From positions 11,137 to 75,136 of the forward strand of contig NZBG01000003.1 in NCBI GenBank assembly GCA_002687795.1: a DNA stretch of 64,000 nucleotides, written 5' to 3'. This document shows positions 34,022-42,436 of this stretch, piece by piece. The position numbers were made by a program, and so were the translations under genes. The notes below the pieces were generated by a model. It did not search any database. It was given only the letters and a program-made list of their open reading frames with translations, and was not told where the DNA came from. Source of the stretch: Candidatus Woesearchaeota archaeon. GTDB taxonomy: Archaea > Nanobdellota > Nanobdellia > Woesearchaeales > GCA-2687795. Position 1 is the stretch's first letter. The number at the start of each line of letters is the position of its first letter.

Positions 34022-35092
34022 ATGGCAAGCAATATACAGGACTTGGAAGAAAGGGCTAGGAACCTATATGCAAAAGGATTAGATCCAACTACATTATCCA
34101 AATTGCAGGAAATTGATGATCCTTTAGATAGGCTATATTGTACGCTTTCAGTATTACTCCAATCTCCTGAATCTCAAATAGCTGATGACATAAAAGGACC
34201 TTTACAACAAACTGTTTCTGATTCATATGAAAAAGCCATTAAGGAAAAAGAGAGTCTAGAGAAAAAAACAATAACCGATAAGTTAACTGGATTATTTAAT
34301 AGATTACATCTGGAAAATACAGTTTGCAATGAATTGTCCAGTGCATATAGGGATGGCAAGAAAAAATTCTCAGTCTTATTATTTGATATTGACTTTTTTA
34401 AGAAATTTAATGATACATATGGGCACACAGCAGGCGATACTGTTTTAATATCACTTGGGGAAATTGTTGATGGAATAACTAGACAGCATGATATTCCTTG
34501 TCGCTATGGTGGTGAAGAGTTTGTAGTTGTTTTGCCAGAAACAGATTTAGATGGCGCAATAAAATATGGTTATCATCTAAATAAAGAAATTGGAAATACC
34601 AATATTACTTTCACTGATGAAGATGGTAATGAACAATCAAAATCAATAAATATCAGCACTGGTGTTACTGAGATTGATCAGGATGATCCTGTTTGGCTTC
34701 TTTATGGTAAAGCAGGAAGGGATATGATAAGAAATTATATTGGAAGTGGTTCCGATATTGAAGGAGAAGATGCAGCAGATATAATGGAACAATATCTCAG
34801 TATTTTCAAAAGAAAAGAAGAGGATGGTGATCATCCACGTTCCAGAAGAAAGAAACCTACAAAAAAGCTATTGAAAGAACAGCTACAAGATGTAGGTGAT
34901 TTTGTTAGAAAATGGTTGGTAGAAAAGAAAAAGGATAATACCTCTGTTCACGAATCAAATCAGCAAATAGCTTTTGATTATATAATTAAAAGGGCTGATA
35001 ATCTCCTGTATTTTGTAAAGAAAAGTGGAAGAAATAATATTGGGTATCGTAAGAAAGAAACTAACGAGAATGTTCTTTATAGAAAGGACTAA
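34022..35092 (+). CDS. GGDEF-domain protein, predicted diguanylate cyclase
   Basis: The protein is 356 residues. N-terminal 80 residues are helical. The GGDEF domain starts at DKLTGLFNR (86-94), with metal Asp122, NDTYGHTAGD (130-139), the I-site RQHD (154-157) exactly five residues before GGEEF (163-167), and ISTGVTEI. About 95 extra, mostly helical and charged residues (about 222-315) separate this from the closing ADNLLYFVKKSGRNNIGY (325-342). All catalytic and product-inhibition residues are present. AT-rich; a TATA at about 33990 predicts a leaderless mRNA. Such proteins are rare in archaea. Confidence 0.9.
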   Translation: MASNIQDLEERARNLYAKGLDPTTLSKLQEIDDPLDRLYCTLSVLLQSPESQIADDIKGPLQQTVSDSYEKAIKEKESLEKKTITDKLTGLFNRLHLENTVCNELSSAYRDGKKKFSVLLFDIDFFKKFNDTYGHTAGDTVLISLGEIVDGITRQHDIPCRYGGEEFVVVLPETDLDGAIKYGYHLNKEIGNTNITFTDEDGNEQSKSINISTGVTEIDQDDPVWLLYGKAGRDMIRNYIGSGSDIEGEDAADIMEQYLSIFKRKEEDGDHPRSRRKKPTKKLLKEQLQDVGDFVRKWLVEKKKDNTSVHESNQQIAFDYIIKRADNLLYFVKKSGRNNIGYRKKETNENVLYRKD

Positions 35093-35296
35093 GCATATAA
35101 GGCAATGATTCTTTTATGTTCAAGTAAGGGATATTATTCACAAACCTACCTCTTAACATCCAGTCCAACCTTTTTCTAACTTTACTTTTTTATTACAGAA
35201 AGATATTCTCAGAACAGTCGTTTAATTCTATAAAATAACCTTTAAACAACAACAAACTATAAAAACAAACATATCCTGTTTCTTAAATGGTTTTAA

Positions 35297-36526
35297 ATGT
35301 CTGACATAGCTATACTTCCAATCAGGGCTAATGATGGCTTTGCCTTAAAGCTTGAAAGAAACTTCAGGGGCCTTAAAGCCCAGAACATAAAAAGGATTGA
35401 AGTAATCAACAGAAGGTTCAGCGATGGTGAATACAATCCTGTAATAATAGAAGAAAACGTTGAAGAAGGAAAGCCTGAAAAGAAATGCAAACACAAGAAG
35501 GTTTACCTTGTATGGACAATCACCAACCAGATAACCCCAACTGAAAACTTTGCGAGAGTCCTTCTTTTAGCGGATGCAGCATACAGGGAAGGAGCAGAGG
35601 AAGTCAATCTTATAATTGCCTATCACTACTTCAACCGCCAGGACATTGACCCCACCCTGATCTACTCCCTTCAATCAGAAAAAGATGATGAAAAGAAGGA
35701 AAAGCAGATAGACAAACTCATGAAGATGATTGGCCAGCCATTCAGCCTTAAAGTTCTAATCAACCATTTTTATCATGCAGGAATAAAGAAGGTTATAACC
35801 ATTGAAGACCACTCTGACAGGACCCATAATCTATATGAAGAATCTTATAACTCAAAAGATGTTTACTACAACCTTGACCCTACTCCGGTCTATGCTCATT
35901 ATATCCTGAACATACTGAAAGAAGACATTGACATTGGAAAGCAAGGGGAGAACCTCATCCTGTTAGGCCCTGACAAAGGCTCCTGGGAAATGCTTGAAAA
36001 GATTTACAACCTTCTTGGCCTAAAGAATGTAAAAAAGGTATTCTTTGACAAAAGCAGAATAAAGGAGAACGATCCTGAGCAGATAAAGTCTGTTATCAAA
36101 TCAGAGATGAGCGATGTTCCTGACTTCAAAGACAAGATAATCATAGGCAGGGATGATATTGGCGATACATTAGGCACTTTTACAAAAAGCCTTGAACTTG
36201 TTTATGGGCAGAAGCCAAAATATATCTTTGGCTTTATCTCCCATCTGATCCTGCCGTATCCCGAGGCTTACTCAAGGATATACAGGAGCAAGCTAAACCT
36301 AGTGGGCCTGAACACCCACCCCAACCTGATATACCAGTCAGAGATCGGCATACCCCAGATAACAATCCTTGACATCACGAAATACTTTGCAGAAGCAATA
36401 ATCAAATGCGTTGAAAAATCAAAACCCGTTGAAGAAGTGTTCAGATTCACCAAAGACAACTTAGACGAAGCAGGCCTTCTTTACAAGATACAGAAGAAAG
36501 GTGAGCTTGAGAGGTTTTCTGGATAA
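35297..36526 (+). CDS. PRPP-synthetase-like protein, paralogue 1
   Basis: The protein is 409 residues, longer than ordinary ribose-phosphate pyrophosphokinase (about 290-320). Recognisable are RRFSDGEYNPVI (like the Prs RFPDGE motif), YHYFNRQDID (like YxRQD) and a phosphoribosyl-binding loop GRDDIGDTLGTF, where the usual D-D-x-x-x-T-G-G-T has lost the glycine pair. Codon style is native. The changed loop leaves catalytic activity uncertain; it may be a partner of the paralogue downstream. Confidence 0.72.
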   Translation: MSDIAILPIRANDGFALKLERNFRGLKAQNIKRIEVINRRFSDGEYNPVIIEENVEEGKPEKKCKHKKVYLVWTITNQITPTENFARVLLLADAAYREGAEEVNLIIAYHYFNRQDIDPTLIYSLQSEKDDEKKEKQIDKLMKMIGQPFSLKVLINHFYHAGIKKVITIEDHSDRTHNLYEESYNSKDVYYNLDPTPVYAHYILNILKEDIDIGKQGENLILLGPDKGSWEMLEKIYNLLGLKNVKKVFFDKSRIKENDPEQIKSVIKSEMSDVPDFKDKIIIGRDDIGDTLGTFTKSLELVYGQKPKYIFGFISHLILPYPEAYSRIYRSKLNLVGLNTHPNLIYQSEIGIPQITILDITKYFAEAIIKCVEKSKPVEEVFRFTKDNLDEAGLLYKIQKKGELERFSG

Positions 36527-36619
36527 ATATCCTTTGAAATAGTTTTTTGGTTCTATCGGTTAGAATAATTAGGTTGGAGAAGATAAAAGTATAAAAATAA
36601 ACAGTTTTATGTTTTATGT

Positions 36620-37996
36620 ATGTCTGATACTTTAGTAGCTCATATCTTAGATAATGACCAACTTGCTATAAAGCTTGGACAAGAGTTCTGGCGCTCTTTT
36701 GATATACCTGGTACCAATAGAGATAGTACTGTTGAGGATTACTTACTGGCTCATCCTTTGCTGATTAATGAACACTTTAAATATGATGAATATAGGCCTA
36801 TAGTTGACGCTGTGACAAGGGAAAGCTTGGCTCATCCAGAGCAAGGTAGATGTGAAGGAAAAGTAGTTTACTTAGTATGGGGCATAACAAGCAGAATAAG
36901 TCCTCAAGAAGGGGAATCAATGATTAGATATGCTGCTGATGCTTTGTACAGAGAAAGGGCCAAAGAGGTTAATTTAATCACTTACCTTTTCAAAGGCAGA
37001 CAAGACATGGATCCTGCCCTAAGATTTAATAAAAAAAGATTTAGTGGAAAAAGTCCAGATGAGGTTAAAAAACTAGAGGAAAAGTTAGAGAGTATAAAAG
37101 GAGAATCCTTTAGCTTGGAGGTTATGCTTCAGGGTCTTTTTCAGAGTGGAATCAGAAATATAATAACATTAAACGCACATTCTTATGAGAGCACAAAACG
37201 AGTGTTAAGGAGAGTTTTTAATTGGTATAAAGTGTTTGGTGAAGAACATGGATTGCCTAATTCTCCAAGTATAGATAAAATATTTTATGATATTGATTCT
37301 ATGCCAATATTTGCACATTATATTAAGTATAATCTGAGTAGGGTTTTGGATTTTGGTGATGAAGGAGAAAATCTTGTTCTTTTATCTCTAGATAAGGGGG
37401 ATTGGGGAAGAACTGATATGGTATATGATCTTTTGGGTTTGAAGAATATGTTAGTATTATATCTTGATAAAGATAGAGAAATACCTGATGATCCTAGTAA
37501 TTTGAGCTGCCTTATTGATCATATAAGAACTAAAGATGGTCGTATAGATTGTAAGGATATAGAAGATGTTAGGCAGGTAACTAATATTTCGGGTAAGATC
37601 CTTTTGCTGCCAGATGATATAATCAACACAGGGGGAACAATTTTCGAGCCGCTTCATCTTTTTAGTGATGGAATGCCTGAATATGTTTTTGCCTTTGCCC
37701 CTAATTCAACTCTACCACCAAGAACAGGTGTATACAAAAAGATTTATGATAACAGAGTAAATATTGTAACATCTGATTCACATCCAAATCTGCAAACTCA
37801 TAGGGAAAGAGGAGCTACCCAGATTACAGTATTAAGCTTTGCAAAATATTTTGCAGATATTATAAGAAGTTATGTGAGCAAATCAAGACCATTGCCTTCT
37901 TCATTGTTTACGCCTGGAAATCTAGAAGAAGTAGGTAATCTTTATGAGATTGTAACAAAAGGGAGAGAATTTGTTCCTTATAGGATTGGAGAGTAG
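36620..37996 (+). CDS. PRPP-synthetase-like protein, paralogue 2
   Basis: The protein is 458 residues and shares the layout of the preceding gene (MSD start, FKGRQDMDPALRF, TPGNLEEVGNLYEI end). The phosphoribosyl loop is canonical here: LPDDIINTGGTIFEP. Sequence is more AT-rich and uses different codons from paralogue 1, so the pair is probably not a recent duplication; one copy may be acquired. A TATA-like TATAAAAATAAA lies about 25 bp upstream. It is convergent with hel308. Confidence 0.7.
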   Translation: MSDTLVAHILDNDQLAIKLGQEFWRSFDIPGTNRDSTVEDYLLAHPLLINEHFKYDEYRPIVDAVTRESLAHPEQGRCEGKVVYLVWGITSRISPQEGESMIRYAADALYRERAKEVNLITYLFKGRQDMDPALRFNKKRFSGKSPDEVKKLEEKLESIKGESFSLEVMLQGLFQSGIRNIITLNAHSYESTKRVLRRVFNWYKVFGEEHGLPNSPSIDKIFYDIDSMPIFAHYIKYNLSRVLDFGDEGENLVLLSLDKGDWGRTDMVYDLLGLKNMLVLYLDKDREIPDDPSNLSCLIDHIRTKDGRIDCKDIEDVRQVTNISGKILLLPDDIINTGGTIFEPLHLFSDGMPEYVFAFAPNSTLPPRTGVYKKIYDNRVNIVTSDSHPNLQTHRERGATQITVLSFAKYFADIIRSYVSKSRPLPSSLFTPGNLEEVGNLYEIVTKGREFVPYRIGE

Positions 37997-38000
37997 TTAT

Positions 38001-39488
38001 TTAACCACCAACCTGCCTCTTCACATCCTCCCCAACCTTCTTCCCAAGCACAGAAATAAGTTTACTAACGCTCGCCCTCTTAACATCACCTAAATCCTTA
38101 ATCCCATAAAAATAAAGCTTTCTCGCCCTTGCCCTTCCGATGCCCTCCAGCCTTACCAAAGGCAACAGCTGCTCCTTAACACCATACTTGAGCCTTAACC
38201 TTAACTTAATCAATTCCTTCACCGGAGGCCTTGGCTTCATCAGCTTAGCAATCTCCTCAGCTGCATACAAAAGCCAGTCAGCTCTCTCAAGCTTAACTCT
38301 TATCTCACCAGGCCTTATCCCAAACTCCTCCAGCAAAGTTTCCTCATCCTTCTCATTAACCCATTCCTCAAACACCATTGCAGTCTTAACCGCTCTCTGG
38401 AAACCATCATAAAAAGGCTCATAACAATTAGGCACACTCATCAGCAACTCATCTGAATGCTTTAACAGAACCTTGTCTATCATCTCCTCATCCTTTACCC
38501 TAACGCTCAGCAAAGGCCTCATCTCCAAGGTGTTAGACAACACCAAAAGCAATGAAAGCGACCTTGTTTCTTCCTTTGCCCTCTTAAGGCATCCAATAAC
38601 AAAATCAGCAGTATAAGGGTCAATATAAAGCTCAGCAACCCTCTTCCCAATAATAGAAGCTTTATACTTATTATTCTCCAGATCAAGGGCAGACTGGAAA
38701 TCCTCTGAGCCTGCGCTGCTCTCAATAAACCCCCAATCTAAAAGTAAGCCAATCATCTTATGGATTATCACTCTTAGCTTCTCCATATCCCTGAACTGGA
38801 ACGCCCAGAACGTCTTCTTAAAAAATCCGATTATCTCTTTCTCGTCCCTGACATAACCTGTAGCTATCAAAGAAAGCAGATAAGTTCTCAAAGCAGGCTC
38901 AACCGCCAGCTTAGAATAGATATCCTCAGGCTCCCCTGAAATATACAATTCATGGATCTTCTTCTTATGAGATTCATTATTAGCAACAACAATAGCCTCT
39001 CCATGCTCATCATAGCCAGGCCTTCCGGCTCTCCCAGCCATTTGGTAATACTCCAGCACAGGTATCCAGTCCAAACCTCTTCCACCATACCTTCTAAGCT
39101 CTTTAATGATTGCCCTGAAAGCAGGAATATTGATGCCCATGGCAAGCGTTGGCGTGGCGCAAATAACCTTAACAAGCTTATTCCTGAAAGCATTTTCAAT
39201 CAATTCCTTCTGCTTCCCGACAAGCCCAGCATGATGATATGCAATCCCTTTCTTAACGCACTTAGCAAGCCTCTCGCACTGCATAGTAGGCCTTGACAAA
39301 GCCTTTAACACCTGCCTTGACAAATCCCCCAGCTCTTTACTTGATTCCTTAATCACCTTTGAAATATCCTCAGCAGCCTTCTCTGCCGAACGTTTAGTAT
39401 TAGCAAACACAAGGCACTGTTTCTCATGCCTTAAAGTATCCAGAACAAGGTCTATGGCGCCGTCATTTGTTGGTGTAAGGATTTTCAT
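38001..39488 (-). CDS. Hel308 helicase lacking its first RecA domain
   Basis: The protein is 495 residues, against about 700 for Hel308. It begins at the second RecA domain (CLVFANTKRSAEKAA, YHHAGLVGKQKELIE, ATPTLAMGINIPA, QMAGRAGRPG), then has the winged helix, ratchet and helix-hairpin-helix tail (LVRLEGIGRARARKLY). The Walker A and DEAH motifs are missing. The ATG at 39488 lies 18 nt after the 3' end of the tRNA-Ile gene. An upstream in-frame extension only reads through that tRNA. It is either a split gene or a remnant. Confidence 0.85.
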   Translation of the reverse strand: MKILTPTNDGAIDLVLDTLRHEKQCLVFANTKRSAEKAAEDISKVIKESSKELGDLSRQVLKALSRPTMQCERLAKCVKKGIAYHHAGLVGKQKELIENAFRNKLVKVICATPTLAMGINIPAFRAIIKELRRYGGRGLDWIPVLEYYQMAGRAGRPGYDEHGEAIVVANNESHKKKIHELYISGEPEDIYSKLAVEPALRTYLLSLIATGYVRDEKEIIGFFKKTFWAFQFRDMEKLRVIIHKMIGLLLDWGFIESSAGSEDFQSALDLENNKYKASIIGKRVAELYIDPYTADFVIGCLKRAKEETRSLSLLLVLSNTLEMRPLLSVRVKDEEMIDKVLLKHSDELLMSVPNCYEPFYDGFQRAVKTAMVFEEWVNEKDEETLLEEFGIRPGEIRVKLERADWLLYAAEEIAKLMKPRPPVKELIKLRLRLKYGVKEQLLPLVRLEGIGRARARKLYFYGIKDLGDVKRASVSKLISVLGKKVGEDVKRQVGG

Positions 39489-39506
39489 GTTAGAGAAGAT
39501 AAAAAA

Positions 39507-39619
39507 TGGGCCCGCGGAGACTTTCAAACCATCAATGGCTTTTGAACTCCGGACCTCACGATCTCTGCGATGCATGACATATATCAGTCGTGCGCACCAC
39601 CAGACTATGCTACGGGCCC
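39507..39619 (-). tRNA. tRNA-Ile (GAT) with two introns
   Basis: Acceptor GGGCCCG/CGGGCCC with discriminator A; D-stem GCAT/GTGC; anticodon stem CACGA/TCGTG. Between the anticodon stem arms are 26 nt starting CTGATA, so anticodon GAT plus a 19-nt intron at 37/38. The T-stem CGGAG/CTCCG encloses 27 nt, so a 20-nt intron interrupts the T-loop; TTCAAA and TTTGAA flank its hairpin. Removing 39 nt gives a 74-nt tRNA. The 3' end lies 18 nt before the truncated hel308 start. Confidence 0.88.
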
Positions 39620-39716
39620 ATAAAAAATAGATTTATATAGCGATTTATATATTTTTTCGTAACATTTATAAATATTCTATCTGTATATAAAACTTAGCTA
39701 AAAAAAGAGGTGCCAA

Positions 39717-40250
39717 ATGGTCAGAGATTATGAGCTTCTGCCTGGAAAAGACATAGCAAGAATAAAGAAGGAATTAGGAGAACTAAAAGGTTCCGGGCTT
39801 TCTGCAGAAAAGATTGAAACATTAAACAGAAATCTAGGCGAATTGATAGATATTATAAAGGTTGCCAGCGACCAGATGAAGCTTGAAGAAACTGACCCTT
39901 ACTCACACAAGCTTGACCAGGTCATTGAAAAGCTTGACAAGCTGATTTATGAGAATAAAGAGATAGCCGAAGGCATAATTGCAGTTGCAGACCTAGTAAA
40001 AAAACCCAAAGAAACCCCTCACCATAAACCGCCTATGGGAACGCAGCCTCATCCAATGCCTCCTCCATTAAACCAGCCACCATCTCCTCAAAATCAGCCG
40101 CCTGGCCCAATGCCTCCGTTACCAGCCCCATTACCTCCAATAACCCCACCGCCAGGTCCTCAGCAAACAGGTCCTGTTCCAATACCACCTTTACAACCTA
40201 TTGGAAAACCGGAAAAGAAACCAAAAAAACTCTTTGGCTTATTCAAATAA
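39717..40250 (+). CDS. Coiled-coil protein with proline-rich tail
   Basis: The protein is 177 residues. The first 100 are charged helix with heptad character; residues 105-160 are about half proline with Gln and Met; the end GKPEKKPKKLFGLFK is basic and amphipathic and may touch the membrane. No family recognised. GAGGTG precedes the ATG. A plus-strand TATA (TGTATATAAAA) at about 39680-39692 gives it its own promoter. The next gene starts 3 bp later. Confidence 0.75.
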   Translation: MVRDYELLPGKDIARIKKELGELKGSGLSAEKIETLNRNLGELIDIIKVASDQMKLEETDPYSHKLDQVIEKLDKLIYENKEIAEGIIAVADLVKKPKETPHHKPPMGTQPHPMPPPLNQPPSPQNQPPGPMPPLPAPLPPITPPPGPQQTGPVPIPPLQPIGKPEKKPKKLFGLFK

Positions 40251-40253
40251 ACA

Positions 40254-40469
40254 ATGAACAGATTAATTCTTTCGGACAATGAGATTAACCCCATCAAATT
40301 AAGATTCTTTTTATCACATCTCAGAGCCCCAACCGAACCAGAAGCGCCAGTGCCAGCAAAAAAGCTAAGCAAAGTAGATATTAAGAAGCTACGCAAAAGA
40401 GTTTCATCCTTAAAGAGGCAGATTAGCAAGATTAAGAAGAAAAAGAATACAAAAAGAAAGAAAAAATAA
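40254..40469 (+). CDS. Small basic coiled-coil protein
   Basis: Seventy-one residues; a hydrophobic N-terminal part (INPIKLRFFLSHL), a proline-containing linker, then a Lys/Arg-rich helix (VDIKKLRKRVSSLKRQI) and a KKK tail. It lies 3 bp after the proline-rich gene and is probably translated by coupling. Function unknown; the charge suggests RNA or DNA contact. Confidence 0.55.
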   Translation: MNRLILSDNEINPIKLRFFLSHLRAPTEPEAPVPAKKLSKVDIKKLRKRVSSLKRQISKIKKKKNTKRKKK

Positions 40470-40510
40470 AAACAGCAACTTTTATAAATCACAATACAAC
40501 AATATTTCTA

Positions 40511-40855
40511 ATGAAAACAAAACCACTTCTTCCAAGCTTAAGAGAAAAAAAGAGATACCTGGTGTTCCAGATATTATCAAGATCCCCTCTTAAATCTTCT
40601 GAAAGCGTTATCAAAAGCATTTACTCGGGATGCCTAAAATTCTTTGGAGAATTAGGGTTTGCAAAAGCAGCCCCAATGTTCCTGAAAGACAAATACAATC
40701 CCAAATCACAGAAAGGTATCATAAAAATAAACAATAAATATATAAACCACTTAAAGGCTATACTAACACTTGTAAACAAAGTAGACAAGCAGGATGTTAT
40801 AATAAGCTCATTAGGGGTTTCAGGTATACTAAAAAAAGCTGAAAAAATAATCTAA
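40511..40855 (+). CDS. rnp2: RNase P protein component 2 (Pop5 homologue)
   Basis: The protein is 114 residues. It opens KPLLPSLREKKRYLVFQI, the Pop5/Rnp2 signature, and has a KFFGELGFAKAAP helix. It pairs with Rnp3 on the RNase P RNA specificity for tRNA 5' maturation. TATA TTTTATAAATC at about 40480 places transcription close to the ATG. It heads the proteasome-exosome gene string, a conserved archaeal neighbourhood. Confidence 0.92.
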   Translation: MKTKPLLPSLREKKRYLVFQILSRSPLKSSESVIKSIYSGCLKFFGELGFAKAAPMFLKDKYNPKSQKGIIKINNKYINHLKAILTLVNKVDKQDVIISSLGVSGILKKAEKII

Positions 40856-40870
40856 AAAGGTGATTCAAAA

Positions 40871-41608
40871 ATGCAACCAATGCCGCATCAATTAATGGGT
40901 TATGACAGGGCCATAACAATGTTCAGCCCTGACGGAAGACTGTTACAGGTAGAATATGCTAAAAAGACTGTTAAACAGGGTTCAACCGCAATAGGAATCG
41001 TTTGTTCTGATGGTGTCTTATTAGTAACTGACAAAAGGATTGTTGACAGCCTGATCATACCGGAATCAGTTGAAAAAACATTCCAGATAGATGAGCATAT
41101 AGGCGCAAGCGCTTCAGGAATCTTATCCGATGCAAGAGTTTTGATAGAAAACGCGCAAAATAAAGCGCAGCAGCATAGGTTAACATATGATTCTGAGATA
41201 GATGTTCTTAGCGTTGTTAAGGCCATCTGCGACCTAAAGCAAATCTGCACCCAAAGCGCAGGGCTAAGGCCTTTTGGTGTTAGCATTCTAATAGCCGGCG
41301 TTGACGCTAATGGCCCAAGGCTGTTTGAAACCGACCCAACAGGAATCTATTTCCAATACAAAGCAAGCGTTATCGGTGAAGGGGAAACAGAGATCGAGGA
41401 AATGCTCCACAAGCAATACAAGGAAACATTAACAATCGAAGACGCCTTAAAAATAATAATCAGGGCTCTTGCCAAGATTCTTGACAAGAACTTTGATGCT
41501 GCCAGGATTGATGCAGCTTACATAAGAACAAATGAAAGAAAGTTTAAAAAAATCCCAAAGCTCAGTATAGAAAAGCTTCTTAAAGAAGTTAAAAGGCAAA
41601 AAAAGTAG
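40871..41608 (+). CDS. psmA: Proteasome alpha subunit
   Basis: The protein is 245 residues. It has YDRAITMFSPDGRLLQVEYA (the alpha-specific N-terminal helix that gates the pore), KQGSTAIGI and QSAGLRPFGVSILIAG. It assembles the outer rings of the 20S proteasome. The beta subunit is not in the window. The ribosome site GGTGATT stands 9 nt before the ATG and is typical of this genome. Confidence 0.97.
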   Translation: MQPMPHQLMGYDRAITMFSPDGRLLQVEYAKKTVKQGSTAIGIVCSDGVLLVTDKRIVDSLIIPESVEKTFQIDEHIGASASGILSDARVLIENAQNKAQQHRLTYDSEIDVLSVVKAICDLKQICTQSAGLRPFGVSILIAGVDANGPRLFETDPTGIYFQYKASVIGEGETEIEEMLHKQYKETLTIEDALKIIIRALAKILDKNFDAARIDAAYIRTNERKFKKIPKLSIEKLLKEVKRQKK

Positions 41609-41625
41609 AAATCCTCATTTCCCAA

Positions 41626-42345
41626 ATGGTTGGAACAACATATGATAAGGAAAGAGTTTCTCTTGACACAGCCAAACTTAGAAAAGAAGGGAAGGATTTT
41701 GAGGTATGTGTTGATCCTGATAAAGCCCTTAGCCTTAAGCATGGGGAAAATATTGATATAAAAGATGTTCTGGTGGCTGAAAAGATATTCTCTGATGCAA
41801 AAAAAGGCCTTGAAGCTTCTGAAAAGGAAATTGAGCAGGTATTTGGCACATCAGACATCTTTGAAGTTGCTGGGATAATAGTAAAAAAGGGAGAAATTCC
41901 CTTAACAACCGAGTACAAGAACAAGCTAAGAGAACAGAAAAGGAAACAAATCATACAGATTATCCACAGGAACGGCGTTGACCCAAAAACGCATATTCCA
42001 CATCCTATAGCCAGAATAGAAAACGCCATAGAAGCTGCAAAGGTGCATATAGATGAGCATAAGCCTGTTCAGGCCCAGGTACAGGATATTCTAAAGAAAA
42101 TAAGGATAATACTCCCAATTAGGTTTGAAATTAAGGAAATCGCCGTAAAAATACCAGCCAGTTATGCCCCAAAATCTTACCCAATCCTGAAATCCTTTGG
42201 AAGGCTATTAAAAGATGAATGGCAAAAAGATGGCAGCCTTGTGGCTGTAATTGAGCTTCCTGGGGGCTTAGAAGAGGACTTTCATCAAAAACTGAACGCA
42301 TTATGCCACGGTGAAGTGGAAAGTAAGGTATTAAATACAAAGTAG
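41626..42345 (+). CDS. sdo1: Ribosome maturation protein SDO1 (SBDS homologue)
   Basis: The protein is 239 residues with the FYSH N-terminal domain (RVSLDTAKLRKEGKDFEV), a helical middle (EQVFGTSDIFEVAGIIVKKG; RNGVDPKTHIPHP) and a ferredoxin-like C-terminal domain. It releases the anti-association factor aIF6 from the large subunit. Its position between psmA and rrp4 is the conserved archaeal order. Confidence 0.96.
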   Translation: MVGTTYDKERVSLDTAKLRKEGKDFEVCVDPDKALSLKHGENIDIKDVLVAEKIFSDAKKGLEASEKEIEQVFGTSDIFEVAGIIVKKGEIPLTTEYKNKLREQKRKQIIQIIHRNGVDPKTHIPHPIARIENAIEAAKVHIDEHKPVQAQVQDILKKIRIILPIRFEIKEIAVKIPASYAPKSYPILKSFGRLLKDEWQKDGSLVAVIELPGGLEEDFHQKLNALCHGEVESKVLNTK

Positions 42346-42436
42346 AAAGCTTTAAAAAGAGGCAATTTTTCTCTGATTTTTAAAAAGATATATAAAGGGA
42401 TAAGGATTTCCATACTATAAGAGAGAAGAAAAGGAA

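Noticed and set aside
33822..34082. Plus-strand reading frame containing a PYRDLNPGHN stretch
   Set aside because: It is the antisense of tRNA-Arg(GCG); the stretch is the complement of the T-arm and D-arm and is a well-known false gene pattern.
35093..35296. Gap of 204 bp examined for an RNA gene
   Set aside because: It is AT-rich with a promoter-like CTATAAAAAC near its end, but I see no paired structure, box C/D motif or conserved frame.
39489..39575. 29-codon N-terminal extension of the truncated Hel308
   Set aside because: It reads through the tRNA-Ile 3' half and shows no helicase motif; the ATG at 39488 is taken instead.
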